This document shows positions 24,177 through 33,040 of a DNA stretch of 64,000 nucleotides, piece by piece. Numbering within the stretch: the stretch's first letter is position 1; each line of letters begins with the position of its first letter. Position numbers and translations under genes: made by a program. Below the pieces are notes generated by a model. The model made no database searches, was not told the origin of the DNA, and saw only the letters and a program-made list of their open reading frames with translations. The stretch lies in assembly GCA_963824395.1 (NCBI GenBank), contig CAWGPF010000001.1, forward strand, positions 248,001-312,000, read 5' to 3'. The DNA is from 13-2-20CM-66-19 sp963824395 (lineage in GTDB: Bacteria > Pseudomonadota > Gammaproteobacteria > Steroidobacterales > Steroidobacteraceae).

Positions 24177-25629
24177 ACCCGGTCCCAAGGCAGCCTCAGG
24201 CGAAACCCGCGAAGTGAAAGGCCGCTCACGCGCCGGGCGGCGCCTGTTCGTGCTCGACACGAACGTCCTGATGCACGACCCGGCCTCGATATTCCGTTTC
24301 GAGGAGCACGACGTCTACGTGCCCATGGTGGTGCTCGAGGAGCTCGACGCCCACAAGAAGGGCCTGTCGGAGGCATCGCGCAACGTGCGCCAGGTGAGCC
24401 GCTTCCTCGATGACATGATGCGCGATGCCACCAAGGAGCAGATCGACAAGGGCCTGCAGCTGCCTTCGGGCTACTCCGGCAACCACGGCAAGAAGCCCTC
24501 CACCGGGCGGCTGTACTTTCAGACCCGTCAGCTCTCGCACGTGCTCCCGGAAGGGCTCCCCGGGGCCGGTGGCGACAACGCGATCCTGGCGCAGACGCTC
24601 GCCCTGCAGCACGAGCGCAAGGACGTGCGCGTGATTCTGGTGTCCAAGGACATCAACCTGCGCATCAAGGCGGCGATCCTGGGCGTGCATGCGGAAGACT
24701 ATTACAGCGACAAGACGCTCGAGGACTCCGACGTCCTCTACAGCGGCATGGCGGCACTGCCGAAGGACTTCTGGGAGAGCCACAGCCGCGACATCCGCTC
24801 CTGGAAGGAAGCCGACCGCACCTTCTACGAGCTCTCGGGCCCGGCCGTGCGCGAGTGGCAGCCCAACCAGGGGCTGTTCCAGGACACCGCGCAAGGCATC
24901 GAGGGGATCGTGCGCAAGATCTCCGGCGACACCGCGACCATCGAGCTGCTGCGCGATTACCGCAACGAGCGCCACAGCGTCTGGGGCATCACCGCACGCA
25001 ACCGCGAGCAGAACTTCGCGCTCAACCTGCTCATGGACCCGGACATCGACTTCGTGACGGTGCTCGGGCCCGCCGGCACCGGCAAGACGCTGCTCGCGCT
25101 CGCTGCCGGCCTTATGCAGACGCTCGAGACCAACCGCTTCGCCGAGATCATCATGACGCGCGTTACCATCCCGCTCGGGGAGGACATCGGCTTCCTGCCC
25201 GGCACCGAGGAAGAAAAGATGGAGCCGTGGATGGGCGCGCTCATGGACAACCTCGAGGTGCTCACCGGCTCCCAGGAAGGCGGCAACTGGGGCCGCGCTG
25301 CGACCAATGATCTGCTGCGCAACCGCATCAAGATCCGCTCGCTGAACTTCATGCGCGGGCGCACCTTCCTCAATCGCTTCCTGATCCTCGATGAGGCCCA
25401 GAACCTCACCCCGAAGCAGATGAAGGCGCTCATCACCCGCGCCGGTCCGGGCACCAAGCTCGCCTGCCTCGGCAACATCGCCCAGATCGACACCCCCTAC
25501 CTCACCGAAATGACCTCCGGCCTCACCTACGCCGTGAACCGCTTCCGCGGCTGGGCGCACTCCGGCCATATCACCCTGGTGCGCGGGGAGCGATCGCGCC
25601 TGGCAGACTTTGCCTCGGACACTCTCTAG
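24154..25629 (+). CDS. PhoH family ATPase with N-terminal PIN domain
   Basis: A PIN-like ribonuclease domain (LFVLDTNVLMHDPASIF, VVLEELDAHKKG, the GGDNAILAQTLAL acidic block) is fused to a PhoH P-loop NTPase (VLGPAGTGKTLLALAAGLMQT, LILDEAQNLTPKQMKALITRAG). This PhoH2/YlaK architecture has been linked to RNA helicase/RNase activity in mycobacteria. I chose the TTG at 24154 because GGAGG (24143-24147) lies six bases upstream, giving 491 residues and a 23-base overlap with bcp. A GTG at 24214, without a good ribosome site, is the alternative. It is the last gene of a gcvR-bcp-phoH operon. Confidence 0.88.
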   Translation: MKQRSVYEPGPKAASGETREVKGRSRAGRRLFVLDTNVLMHDPASIFRFEEHDVYVPMVVLEELDAHKKGLSEASRNVRQVSRFLDDMMRDATKEQIDKGLQLPSGYSGNHGKKPSTGRLYFQTRQLSHVLPEGLPGAGGDNAILAQTLALQHERKDVRVILVSKDINLRIKAAILGVHAEDYYSDKTLEDSDVLYSGMAALPKDFWESHSRDIRSWKEADRTFYELSGPAVREWQPNQGLFQDTAQGIEGIVRKISGDTATIELLRDYRNERHSVWGITARNREQNFALNLLMDPDIDFVTVLGPAGTGKTLLALAAGLMQTLETNRFAEIIMTRVTIPLGEDIGFLPGTEEEKMEPWMGALMDNLEVLTGSQEGGNWGRAATNDLLRNRIKIRSLNFMRGRTFLNRFLILDEAQNLTPKQMKALITRAGPGTKLACLGNIAQIDTPYLTEMTSGLTYAVNRFRGWAHSGHITLVRGERSRLADFASDTL

Positions 25630-25727
25630 GTGGTGTAACCTATCGGTCTGCCCGGAGACTTATACCCTTGTAAGCCTCTGTAAACGCAGGGAAACTTACG
25701 ACCGCCCGCGGCGGTCTAACCCCAAAT

Positions 25728-25821
25728 ATGCGCCGCTCTTTTCGTCCTCATAGCGACCGCAGCCCTGACCCTCTCCGCCGTCGCCTTCGCGGACGATGAG
25801 ACCCAGGCGCCGCACCCGATC
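25728..25821 (+). other. Displaced signal-peptide start of the M48 protease (apparent one-base frameshift)
   Basis: The frame of the protease encodes a perfect signal peptide core (FVLIATAALTLSAVAFADD) upstream of the first in-frame start codon, but has no ATG/GTG/TTG before an in-frame TAA at 25717. An ATG at 25728 (M-R-R-S) is in the other frame. Removing one T from the four-T run 25739-25742 joins MRRS to FVLIATAALT. Either the run is miscounted in this sequence, or the gene carries a real lesion or slippage site. Confidence 0.7.
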
Positions 25822-27276
25822 GTGCTGACCACGCCGGCCTCGGGCTCCGACCTGCCCGACCTCGGCAGCCCGAGCGAGCAGCTGATCTCGCACAGCGATG
25901 AGTACCGGCTCGGGGAGATGGTGACGCGTGAGCTGCGTGACCAGAGCGCGCTCATGGAGGACCCGGAGATCACCGATTACCTGCAGGGCCTCGGACAGAA
26001 GCTCGCCGCCCAGAGCGCCATGGGCGGGCGCGACTTCCACTTCTTCGTGATCAAGGACGACAGCATCAACGCCTTCGCGGTGCCGGGCGGCTTCGTCTTC
26101 GTCCACCAGGGCCTGATCCTTGCCACCTCGAGCGAGTCGCAGCTGGCGAGCGTCATGGCGCACGAGATCGCGCACGTCACGCAGCACCACGTCGCCCGCC
26201 AGATCCGCAACCAGAGCCAGCAGGCCATGACCACCGCAGCGGCGCTGCTGGCGGCGATCCTCTTGGGCGCGGTGGGCGGCGGCCAGGCCGCCGAGGGCGG
26301 CATCATCGCCGCCCAGGGAATCGCCGCGCAGCAGCAGATCAACTTCACGCGCGACAACGAGGCCGAGGCCGACCGCGTCGGCATCGGCTACCTCGCCGGC
26401 GCCGGCTTCGATGCCAACGCCATGGGCGGCTTCTTCGAGACCATGAGCCGCCACGAGGGCCTCGCCGCCACCTACATCCCGGCGATGCTGATCGATCACC
26501 CGGTGACCACCGACCGCATCGCCGAGGCGCGCGCGCGCGCGGCGCAGTTCCCGCCGCGCACCGGCCACGACTCGGAGAGCTATGCCCTCATCCGCGAGCG
26601 CGTGCGGGTGCTGTCGACGCCGGCGGACGTTGACCTCATCGACAAGTACGAGCGCAAGATCAAGAGCGGCAGCGCCGATCTTGCCGACCGCTACGCCTAC
26701 GCACTGAGCCTCACCGAGCACAACCGCGCCGAGGATGCCGTCAAGGTCCTCACCCCGCTCGTGCAGAGCCACGAGGAGATCACGCTGCTGCACATCGCGC
26801 TGGCGCAGGCCGTGGCCAAGGCCGGCCACCCGAAGGAGGCGCTGGCCATGTTCCAGCGCGACTCGGAGCTCTTCCCGCGCAACGTGCCCGTCACGGTGCG
26901 CTACGCGCAGGAGCTCATGGCCGTCGGGCGGCCGATGGATGCGCACAACGTGCTGCTCGACCTGTTCAACAACGTGGCGCCGACGCCCGACCAGATCCGC
27001 CTCACCGCGCTCGCCGCGAGCGCCGCCGGCGATGCCGGCGATGCCTACTACTACATGGGCGAGTACCAGATCGCCGGCGGCGATCTGAATCTTGCCGCCC
27101 AGCAGTACCAGATGGCGCTCGCCTCCCCGCACATCAGCCAGATCCAGCGCGAGCGCTACCAGGCGCGCCTCGATGAGGTGCGTGACTTCCTCATGTCCCA
27201 GCGCAAGCGCCAGTTGAGCGAGGGCGGCGATCAGGGGCAGCAGGGCCAGCAGTCCGGCGGCCGCCGCGGCGGCTAA
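25822..27276 (+). CDS. bepA: M48 family periplasmic metalloprotease with TPR repeats (BepA-like)
   Basis: BepA is a periplasmic chaperone-protease that assists or degrades outer-membrane proteins such as LptD. The visible frame has 484 residues from GTG 25822, but the natural start is probably 25728 (see the separate entry). The zinc motif HEIAH (in VMAHEIAHVTQHH) and downstream EAEADRVG glutamate define the M48 site. Hydrophobic loops follow, then C-terminal TPR-like helices (LADRYAYALSLTEHNRAEDAV, ITLLHIALAQAVAKAGHPKEAL) and a Gln/Gly-rich tail. Relatives are near 487 residues. The neighbouring mlaA is also concerned with outer-membrane integrity. Confidence 0.9.
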   Translation: MLTTPASGSDLPDLGSPSEQLISHSDEYRLGEMVTRELRDQSALMEDPEITDYLQGLGQKLAAQSAMGGRDFHFFVIKDDSINAFAVPGGFVFVHQGLILATSSESQLASVMAHEIAHVTQHHVARQIRNQSQQAMTTAAALLAAILLGAVGGGQAAEGGIIAAQGIAAQQQINFTRDNEAEADRVGIGYLAGAGFDANAMGGFFETMSRHEGLAATYIPAMLIDHPVTTDRIAEARARAAQFPPRTGHDSESYALIRERVRVLSTPADVDLIDKYERKIKSGSADLADRYAYALSLTEHNRAEDAVKVLTPLVQSHEEITLLHIALAQAVAKAGHPKEALAMFQRDSELFPRNVPVTVRYAQELMAVGRPMDAHNVLLDLFNNVAPTPDQIRLTALAASAAGDAGDAYYYMGEYQIAGGDLNLAAQQYQMALASPHISQIQRERYQARLDEVRDFLMSQRKRQLSEGGDQGQQGQQSGGRRGG

Positions 27277-27369
27277 AGCTGCGCTTCGGGGCCCCGACCC
27301 CAGACTTGCGCCGCGGACGCGCACCGCCCGGCTGTTACAATGCCGGCGGATTTTCCAGCGGCAGAGCCC

Positions 27370-28158
27370 ATGCGCACGACAACGCGGACGTCACTCCTGA
27401 GCCTGTGCCTCCTGATCCTGTGCGGCTGCGCGACGCTGCCGCCCAACACCACGCGCAGTCCGCGCGACCCGTGGGAGCGGATGAACCGCACCACCTACAA
27501 GTTCAACACCACGCTCGATCACGCGGTGCTGCGACCCATCGCGCGCACCTACCACAGGACCCTGCCCGCCTTCGCGCAGACCGGGGTGCGCAACTTCCTC
27601 ACCAACCTCGCCTACCCCAAGGTGATCATCAACGACCTGCTGCAGGGCCAGATGCGTGCCTTCGGCAACGACACCGGGCGGCTGGTCCTGAACACCACCT
27701 TCGGCATCGGCGGCTTGCTGGATTTCGCGACCTTCGCGGGCCTCGACCGCAATGAGCGCGATTTCGGCCAGACCTTCGGCAAGTGGGGCATCAAGAGCGG
27801 GCCCTACCTGGTACTGCCCTTCTTCGGGCCCTCCGACGTGCGCGATGCCTTCGGCAAGCTGCCCGAGTACTTCGCCGACCCGCGCTACTTCATCAGGAAC
27901 CCGTGGGTGGAGTGGCCGCTGTGGGCGGTCGGCATCGTCAACGCCCGCGTCGACCTGCTGCCGCTCGACCCGAGCGTCGACAGCGCCTACGACCCGTACG
28001 CACTGGTGCGCAACGTCTACCTGCAGAACCGCGACTTCAAGGTCTACGGCTCCACCGCCTCAATGCACGAGGACGAAGAGGAACAGAAGCTCTTCGATGA
28101 GGCGGCCAAGGACACCGACGCCGACAAGGCGCCCCCGCCCGCGCCGCCGCCGAAGTAG
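27370..28158 (+). CDS. mlaA: MlaA (VacJ), outer-membrane lipid-asymmetry lipoprotein
   Basis: MlaA removes phospholipids from the outer leaflet of the outer membrane and hands them to MlaC. The 262-residue product has a lipoprotein signal peptide (LILCGC), then the family motifs DPWERMNRTTYKFN, VRNFLTNLAYPKVIINDLLQG, RLVLNTTFGIGGLLDFA and the GPYLVLPFFGPSDVRDAFG segment. The C-terminus is an acidic then Pro-rich tail. The ATG at 27370 gives a good signal peptide; an in-frame ATG at 27340 is less likely. It is convergent with the mlaFEDCB operon, 29 bp apart. Confidence 0.94.
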   Translation: MRTTTRTSLLSLCLLILCGCATLPPNTTRSPRDPWERMNRTTYKFNTTLDHAVLRPIARTYHRTLPAFAQTGVRNFLTNLAYPKVIINDLLQGQMRAFGNDTGRLVLNTTFGIGGLLDFATFAGLDRNERDFGQTFGKWGIKSGPYLVLPFFGPSDVRDAFGKLPEYFADPRYFIRNPWVEWPLWAVGIVNARVDLLPLDPSVDSAYDPYALVRNVYLQNRDFKVYGSTASMHEDEEEQKLFDEAAKDTDADKAPPPAPPPK

Positions 28159-28187
28159 GCGCCGCGGCGGCGGGGCGACGGCCGCGC

Positions 28188-28508
28188 TCACACGCCGCGC
28201 TCGAGCAGCGGCTCAAGATCGCTGATGCGCCCGAGCGCCAGCAGGTCTGCCGGCAGGCCGGTGAACTTCAGCCCGCGGCCGGCGAGGCGCGCCGCCGCCA
28301 GCCAGTCCAGCAGCACCGCGAGCCCCGCACTGTCACAGGCGCTCACCCCCGCGCAGTCGATCGACGCCACCTGCGGGGCGTCCTTGAGCGCCGCGAGGCC
28401 GAGCAGCCGCGCCGCCCGGGCGGTCGCGAAGGTCAGCGGCCCCTGGGCGCTCAGGGCCCCCTCGGGCCCCGGCGCCAGCCGGAAGGCTGCAGGGGCGGGT
28501 TGCGCCAC
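28188..28508 (-). CDS. mlaB: MlaB-like STAS-domain protein
   Basis: MlaB is the small cytoplasmic STAS protein that stabilises the MlaF ATPase in the MlaFEDB complex. The 106-residue product has the STAS core: GALSAQGPLTFATA, then VASIDCAGVSACDSAGLAVLLDWL with the conserved Asp-Ser-Ala/Gly turn. Its GTG start overlaps the mlaC stop by one base. It is the last gene of the mla operon. STAS sequences diverge strongly, so the assignment rests partly on position. Confidence 0.85.
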   Translation of the reverse strand: MAQPAPAAFRLAPGPEGALSAQGPLTFATARAARLLGLAALKDAPQVASIDCAGVSACDSAGLAVLLDWLAAARLAGRGLKFTGLPADLLALGRISDLEPLLERGV

Positions 28509-29173
28509 TAGGAGCTGACCTTGCCCGTGGTCTTGCCGATTGACTCGGGCTTCTCGCCCGAGTCGAGCCGCTTGATGACGGCATCCAGCCCCTGGCTCTC
28601 GATCTGCGGGCCGAAGTCCTCGCGGTAGCTGTTGACGTAGGAAATACCGTCGATGACGACGTCCCAGGCCTTCCAGCCCTCCGGGGTCTTGCGCATGTAG
28701 TAGTTGACCGAGATGCGGTCACCGGTGTCGCGCCGGATCTCGGTGCGCACCGTGGCACGCGCGGCATCGCCCTCGACCCTGGTCGGGAAGATCTTCAGGC
28801 GATCGGCGGTGAACTCGGTGATGGCCGAGCCGTAGTTGCTCAGCAGCGAGTGATAGAAGGCATCGACGAAGCGCTTGCGCTGCTCGGGGCTCGCGTCGCG
28901 CCAGTGCAGCCCGAGCACCAGGCGGGCGGCGAACTCAGTGTCGAAGTGCGGCAGCAGGTACTGGTTGACGAGCTGCGCCACCTTGGCCGGATCCTTGCGG
29001 TAGGCATCGCGGTCCTTGTCGAGGGCGCCGAGGATCCCCTGGGCGGCGCTCTGCACCACCGCGCTCGGATCCTCAGGGCCCGCCGCGGCCGGGGTGGCCG
29101 GGGTGGCCGGGGCCTGCGCCAGCGCTGCCGTGCACGCGAGCCACAGGCCTGCCATTACCGTGAGATATCTCAT
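28508..29173 (-). CDS. mlaC: MlaC, periplasmic phospholipid-binding protein
   Basis: MlaC shuttles phospholipids between MlaA and the inner-membrane MlaFEDB complex. The 221-residue product has a Sec signal peptide (LTVMAGLWLACTAALAQA) followed by a Pro/Ala linker. The Ttg2D/MlaC fold shows YLLPHFDTEFAARLVLGLHWRDASPEQRKRFVDAFYHSL in consecutive segments and YYMRKTPEGWKAWDVVIDGIS with the SYVNSYREDF end. The ATG overlaps the mlaD stop (ATGA), indicating translational coupling. Confidence 0.94.
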   Translation of the reverse strand: MRYLTVMAGLWLACTAALAQAPATPATPAAAGPEDPSAVVQSAAQGILGALDKDRDAYRKDPAKVAQLVNQYLLPHFDTEFAARLVLGLHWRDASPEQRKRFVDAFYHSLLSNYGSAITEFTADRLKIFPTRVEGDAARATVRTEIRRDTGDRISVNYYMRKTPEGWKAWDVVIDGISYVNSYREDFGPQIESQGLDAVIKRLDSGEKPESIGKTTGKVSS

Positions 29174-29700
29174 TTCTTCGACTCCGCTTGCTTGTGAGTG
29201 TCCGCGCTCTGGGAGCCGCTGTCATCGCTGCTCTTGCGGCTGCTGTAGCTGGCGAAGAACTTGTTCACCAGGCTCTCGAGCACGATCGCCGACTGGGTCT
29301 GCTCGATGACGCTGCCGTTCTTCAGGTACTGGTCGCTGCCCCCGGCGCTCATGCCGATGTACTTGCCCCCGAGCAGGCCCTGGGTCTGGATGGCGGCGAA
29401 GCTGTCATCCGGGATCTGGTTGTACTCGTTGTCGAAGCGCATGTGCACCTCGGCCTTGTAGTCCTTGGGGTTGAAGCTGATGCCGGTGACGGTGCCGATG
29501 CGCACCCCCGACATGCTCACCGGCGAGCCGACCTTCAGGTCCCCGATGTTGTCGAATTCAGCGGTCACGAGGTAGCTCTGCTTGGCACCCCCGAGCTTAA
29601 GCCCGCTCGAGGGCAGCTGCGTGGTGAGGAACAACAGCGCGGCAAACCCCAGCAGCACGAAGAGCCCGGTTCCCAGTTCAAGTGTTCGATTGGCACGCAT
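29170..29700 (-). CDS. mlaD: MlaD, MCE-domain lipid transport subunit
   Basis: MlaD forms a hexameric MCE ring on the periplasmic side of MlaE. The 176-residue product has an N-terminal membrane anchor (ELGTGLFVLLGFAALLFLTTQ), then the MCE domain (SYLVTAEFDNIGDLKVGSPVSMSGVRIGTVTGI in consecutive segments), the TQGLLGGKYIGMSAGG motif and a charged Ser/Asp/Lys-rich tail. It lies 14 bp after mlaE and overlaps mlaC by four bases. Confidence 0.95.
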   Translation of the reverse strand: MRANRTLELGTGLFVLLGFAALLFLTTQLPSSGLKLGGAKQSYLVTAEFDNIGDLKVGSPVSMSGVRIGTVTGISFNPKDYKAEVHMRFDNEYNQIPDDSFAAIQTQGLLGGKYIGMSAGGSDQYLKNGSVIEQTQSAIVLESLVNKFFASYSSRKSSDDSGSQSADTHKQAESKK

Positions 29701-29714
29701 AGTCTAGTTTCCTC

Positions 29715-30470
29715 TTACAGGAAGGCCGCCGTAAGCACGTAGTCCAGGAGCAGCGTCAGGACCGAAGAGGTGACCACGGTGCGCGTGGTCGCCAGCCCCA
29801 CGCCCTCCGCGGTGGGCTCCGCGTTGTAGCCCTCGTACACCGCCACCAGCGAGCAGGCGACGCCGAACACTACGCTCTTCACCAGGCCCTCGGTCACATC
29901 GCGCATCGCGACCGCACTCTGGGTCTGTGACCAGAACACGCCGGTGTCCACGCCCATCAGCTGCACGCCGATCAGCTGCGCGCCGAACAGGCCAATGATG
30001 CCGAAGATGGCCGCCAGCAGCGGCATGGCGATGACCCCGCCGAGGAAGCGCGGCGCGGCCACGTAACGCATCGGGTCGACCGCCATCATTTCCATGGCGG
30101 TGAGCTGGTCGGTGGCGCGCATCAGCCCGATCTCGGAGGTGAGCGCAGTGCCGGCGCGGCCCGCGAACAGCAGTGCCGTGATCACCGGCCCGAGCTCCTT
30201 CAGCAGACCCAGCGCTGCGGCGCTGCCGAGGAAGTCCTCGGAGCCGAAGCGCTGCAGCAGCTGGAAGCCCTGCAGGCCGAGCACCATGCCGACGAACAGC
30301 CCGGAGAGCATGATGATGATGAGCGAGCGCGCCCCGGTGTTATAGATCTGCGCGACGATCAGCCGCGGCCGGACGAGGGAGGGTACGCACTGCGCGAGCA
30401 GGCGCCCGAAAAAGATGGCCGTCGCCCCCAGGCGCCGCACGCCCGCGCTCATGACGCCCCCGTCACTCAT
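29715..30470 (-). CDS. mlaE: MlaE, phospholipid ABC transporter permease
   Basis: MlaE is the membrane permease of the Mla system. The 251-residue product has about five to six hydrophobic helices, including SLIIIMLSGLFVGMVLGLQG. It carries the MlaE/Ttg2B pattern GLLKELGPVITALLFAGRAGTALTSEIGLMR in consecutive segments, LTAMEMMAVDPMRYVAAPRF and the C-terminal VVTSSVLTLLLDYVLTA. Its ATG overlaps the mlaF stop by eight bases. Confidence 0.95.
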   Translation of the reverse strand: MSDGGVMSAGVRRLGATAIFFGRLLAQCVPSLVRPRLIVAQIYNTGARSLIIIMLSGLFVGMVLGLQGFQLLQRFGSEDFLGSAAALGLLKELGPVITALLFAGRAGTALTSEIGLMRATDQLTAMEMMAVDPMRYVAAPRFLGGVIAMPLLAAIFGIIGLFGAQLIGVQLMGVDTGVFWSQTQSAVAMRDVTEGLVKSVVFGVACSLVAVYEGYNAEPTAEGVGLATTRTVVTSSVLTLLLDYVLTAAFL

Positions 30471-31293
30471 CGGCGAGCAATTGCGTGAGGTAATCCGGCG
30501 CCGGGTAGTGAAAGGCCACCGGCCCGTCGGCGCTGCCGGTCATGAACTGGCGCACCGCCGCGGAGTCGCTCGAGCGCAGCTGCGCCGGGGAGCCGGCGGC
30601 GGCCACCGCGCCGCCGGAGAGCAGGTAGCTGTCGTCGGCGATGTTCGAGAGCTCCTGCACGTCGTGCGAGACGACGATGGTGGTGATGCCGAGCGCCTGG
30701 TTCATCTGCTTGATGAGACGCTGGATGACGCCGAGGGAGATCGGGTCGAGGCCGACGAAGGGCTCATCGTAGATGAGCACCTCGGGATCCATGACGATCG
30801 CGCGCGCCAGTGCCACACGGCGCGCCATGCCGCCGGAGAGCTCCGCCGGCATGAGCTCGGCGGCGCCGCGCAGCCCGACCGCCTGCAGCTTCGTCAGGAC
30901 GAGCTTGCGGATCAGGGCTTCGGGCAGGTCGGTGTGCTCGCGCACCGGGAAGGCGACGTTCTCGAACACGTTCAAGTCCGTGAGCAGCGCGCCGTTCTGG
31001 AACAGCATCCCCATACGCTGACGCAGCGCGTACACCGCCTTATGGCTCAGCGTCGCCACGTCGGTGCCGAAAGCCAGTACCTGCCCGCGCGTGGGAGCCG
31101 CCTGCGCGGTGATCAGGCGCAGCAGCGTGGTCTTGCCCGTGCCCGAGGGCCCCATGATCGCGGTGATGCGCCCGCGGCGCGCCGTGAGGCTGATGCCGGT
31201 GAAGATCGGCCGGCCGCCGATCTCATAGTGCACGTCGCGCACGTCGATGACCGTGTCCGCCGCCTGCGCGGCAGCAGGCGCTGCATCGGTCAT
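30463..31293 (-). CDS. mlaF: MlaF, phospholipid ABC transporter ATPase
   Basis: The 276-residue product is the ATPase that powers MlaE. It shows Walker A GPSGTGKTTLLRLI, the Q-loop region MGMLFQNGALLTDLNVFENV, signature LSGGMARRVALARAIVMDP, Walker B VLIYDEPFVGLDPI and the switch His in VVSHDVQEL. The ATG at 31293 is chosen as start; the frame is open far upstream as an antisense artefact over the aldolase gene. It is the first gene of mlaFEDCB and lies 36 bp downstream of the aldolase stop, so it may share its transcript. Confidence 0.95.
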   Translation of the reverse strand: MTDAAPAAAQAADTVIDVRDVHYEIGGRPIFTGISLTARRGRITAIMGPSGTGKTTLLRLITAQAAPTRGQVLAFGTDVATLSHKAVYALRQRMGMLFQNGALLTDLNVFENVAFPVREHTDLPEALIRKLVLTKLQAVGLRGAAELMPAELSGGMARRVALARAIVMDPEVLIYDEPFVGLDPISLGVIQRLIKQMNQALGITTIVVSHDVQELSNIADDSYLLSGGAVAAAGSPAQLRSSDSAAVRQFMTGSADGPVAFHYPAPDYLTQLLADE

Positions 31294-31328
31294 GGAATTT
31301 GCCACGCGCGCGCGGCCGGCCGCGCTGC

Positions 31329-32354
31329 TCAGGCCGCCTCGCTCTCCATCTCGGCGTTGTAGCTGCCGGCGGCGGCGAGCCCGTTCAGGCGCGCGCGCTT
31401 GGCGAAGGCCTTCTGCCCGGCCGCGTAGTTGGCCTTGTTGCCGCCCCAGGTCTTGAGCGCGGTGTCCTGCAGAGCGCGCCCGTAGCTGAAGGTCAGGGTC
31501 CAGGGCAGCGGCTTGCCGATGCGGTTCATGAGCGCCAGGTGCAGCGTCGCCTCCTCTGAAGACTGGCCACCGGAGAGGAAAGCGATACCGGGCACCGCCG
31601 GGGGCACGTGGCGGCGCAGGGTGCGCAGGGTCGCCTCGGCCACGACCTCGGGGCCGGCGCGGTGGGCGGCCTTCTTGCCGGAGATCACCATGTTGGGCTT
31701 GAGCACGATGCCCTCGAGCAGCACCTTGGCCTCGAACAGCTCGCGGAATACGGTCTCGAGCACGAGGTTGGTCACCTCCTCGCAGCGCTCGATCGAGTGA
31801 TCGCCATCCATCAGCACCTCGGGCTCGACGATCGGGACGATGCCATTCTCCTGGCACAGCGCCGCGTAGCGCGCGAGCGCGCCGGCGTTCGCCTTGATGG
31901 CATACCAGCTCGGGATGTGCTCGCCGATGTCGATGACGCCGCGCCACTTGGCGAACAGCGCGCCGAGCTTGCGGTACTCGACCAGCCGCTCGCGCAGGCC
32001 ATCCAGGCCTTCGGTAATGGTCTCGCCGGGGAAGCCGGCGAGGGGCTTGGCACCGGTGTCGACCTTGATGCCCGGAATGATGCCCTGCTTCATCAGGTAT
32101 TGCGGGAAGGGGGTGCCGTCCTTGGTCTTCTGGCGGATGGTCTCGTCGTAGAGGATGGCGCCGCTGATCGACTCGCCCACGCCCGGCGCGCTAAAGAGCA
32201 TCTCGCGGTAGGTACGACGGTGCTCCTCGGTCGACTCCAGCTTGATCCCGGTGAAGCGCTTGGTGATGGTGCTCGTGCTCTCATCGGCGGCCAGGATCCC
32301 CCGGCCCTGGGCGACCATGCCCCGTGCGGTATGCATCAGCTCGCTCGCGTTCAT
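31329..32354 (-). CDS. fba: Class I (animal-type) fructose-bisphosphate aldolase
   Basis: This enzyme interconverts fructose 1,6-bisphosphate with glyceraldehyde 3-phosphate and dihydroxyacetone phosphate through a Schiff base, without metal. The 341-residue product carries the animal/plant-type signatures ILAADESTSTITKRF, GAILYDETIRQ, the Schiff-base lysine in EGIVLKPNMV, and the C-terminal FLSGGQSSEEATLHLALMN and LTFSYGRALQ. GGAAGGA lies about four bases before the ATG at 32354. This type is patchy in gammaproteobacteria, which mostly use class II enzymes. It stands apart from other glycolytic genes here. Confidence 0.92.
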   Translation of the reverse strand: MNASELMHTARGMVAQGRGILAADESTSTITKRFTGIKLESTEEHRRTYREMLFSAPGVGESISGAILYDETIRQKTKDGTPFPQYLMKQGIIPGIKVDTGAKPLAGFPGETITEGLDGLRERLVEYRKLGALFAKWRGVIDIGEHIPSWYAIKANAGALARYAALCQENGIVPIVEPEVLMDGDHSIERCEEVTNLVLETVFRELFEAKVLLEGIVLKPNMVISGKKAAHRAGPEVVAEATLRTLRRHVPPAVPGIAFLSGGQSSEEATLHLALMNRIGKPLPWTLTFSYGRALQDTALKTWGGNKANYAAGQKAFAKRARLNGLAAAGSYNAEMESEAA

Positions 32355-32510
32355 CGTTCCTTCCTCCGGCAGTGACGGCGGCTTCAACAGGGCACGCGCC
32401 CCTCTGAGGTGCGCACGCCGGCCGCCGTGTCGTGAAAACGTCCCCCGAATGAGGGGGCGGCAAGGATAGCAAATCGCCCCCTCCCCGGCCCCGCCCAGGC
32501 CCTGCCCGGC

Positions 32511-32539
32511 TTGGTTTGGGGAGCAATCAGTACTAAAAT
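32511..32539 (+). promoter_or_regulatory. Candidate promoter of the suf operon
   Basis: TTGGTT (32511-32516) and TAAAAT (32534-32539) are separated by exactly 17 bp. The -10 matches TATAAT at five of six positions. The AT-rich block actaaaatagtcctagttcc over and after the -10 lies where Rrf2/IscR-type regulators bind in related suf operons, suggesting repression by the first gene product. The start codon of that gene is 29 bp beyond the -10. Confidence 0.6.
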
Positions 32540-32567
32540 AGTCCTAGTTCCGGATTCGGGTACCCCC

Positions 32568-33040
32568 ATGCTGCGTATCAGCCGCCTCACCGATTACGCC
32601 ACCGTGCTCCTGGCAGCGCTTGCCGGGGAACCCGGGCGCGTGCAGACCGCGACGGCGCTGGCCGAGCAGACCCACATCGCGCCCCCCACCGTGAGCAAGC
32701 TCCTGAAGCAGCTGCAGCGCTCAGGCCTCGTGATCTCGACCCGCGGGCTGCACGGGGGCTACCAGCTCTCCCGCCCGCCGGCGCAGATCAGCGCCGCGGA
32801 GATCCTCGACGCGCTCGAGGGTCCGGTCGCCCTCACCGACTGCTCGGCCGGCCACGGGCACTGCGAGATCGAGGACAGCTGCCGGGTCGGGCGCGTGTGG
32901 CAGCGCCTGAACCTCGCCATCCGCCGCTCGCTGAATGACGTCAGCCTCGCGCAACTCGCCGGTCTTGATGCCCCACCCTCGCGCCTGCCCACGCTCGAGC
33001 GCGAGATGAAGCTCGCTGCCTCGCGGCCCCCGGTGCGCTC

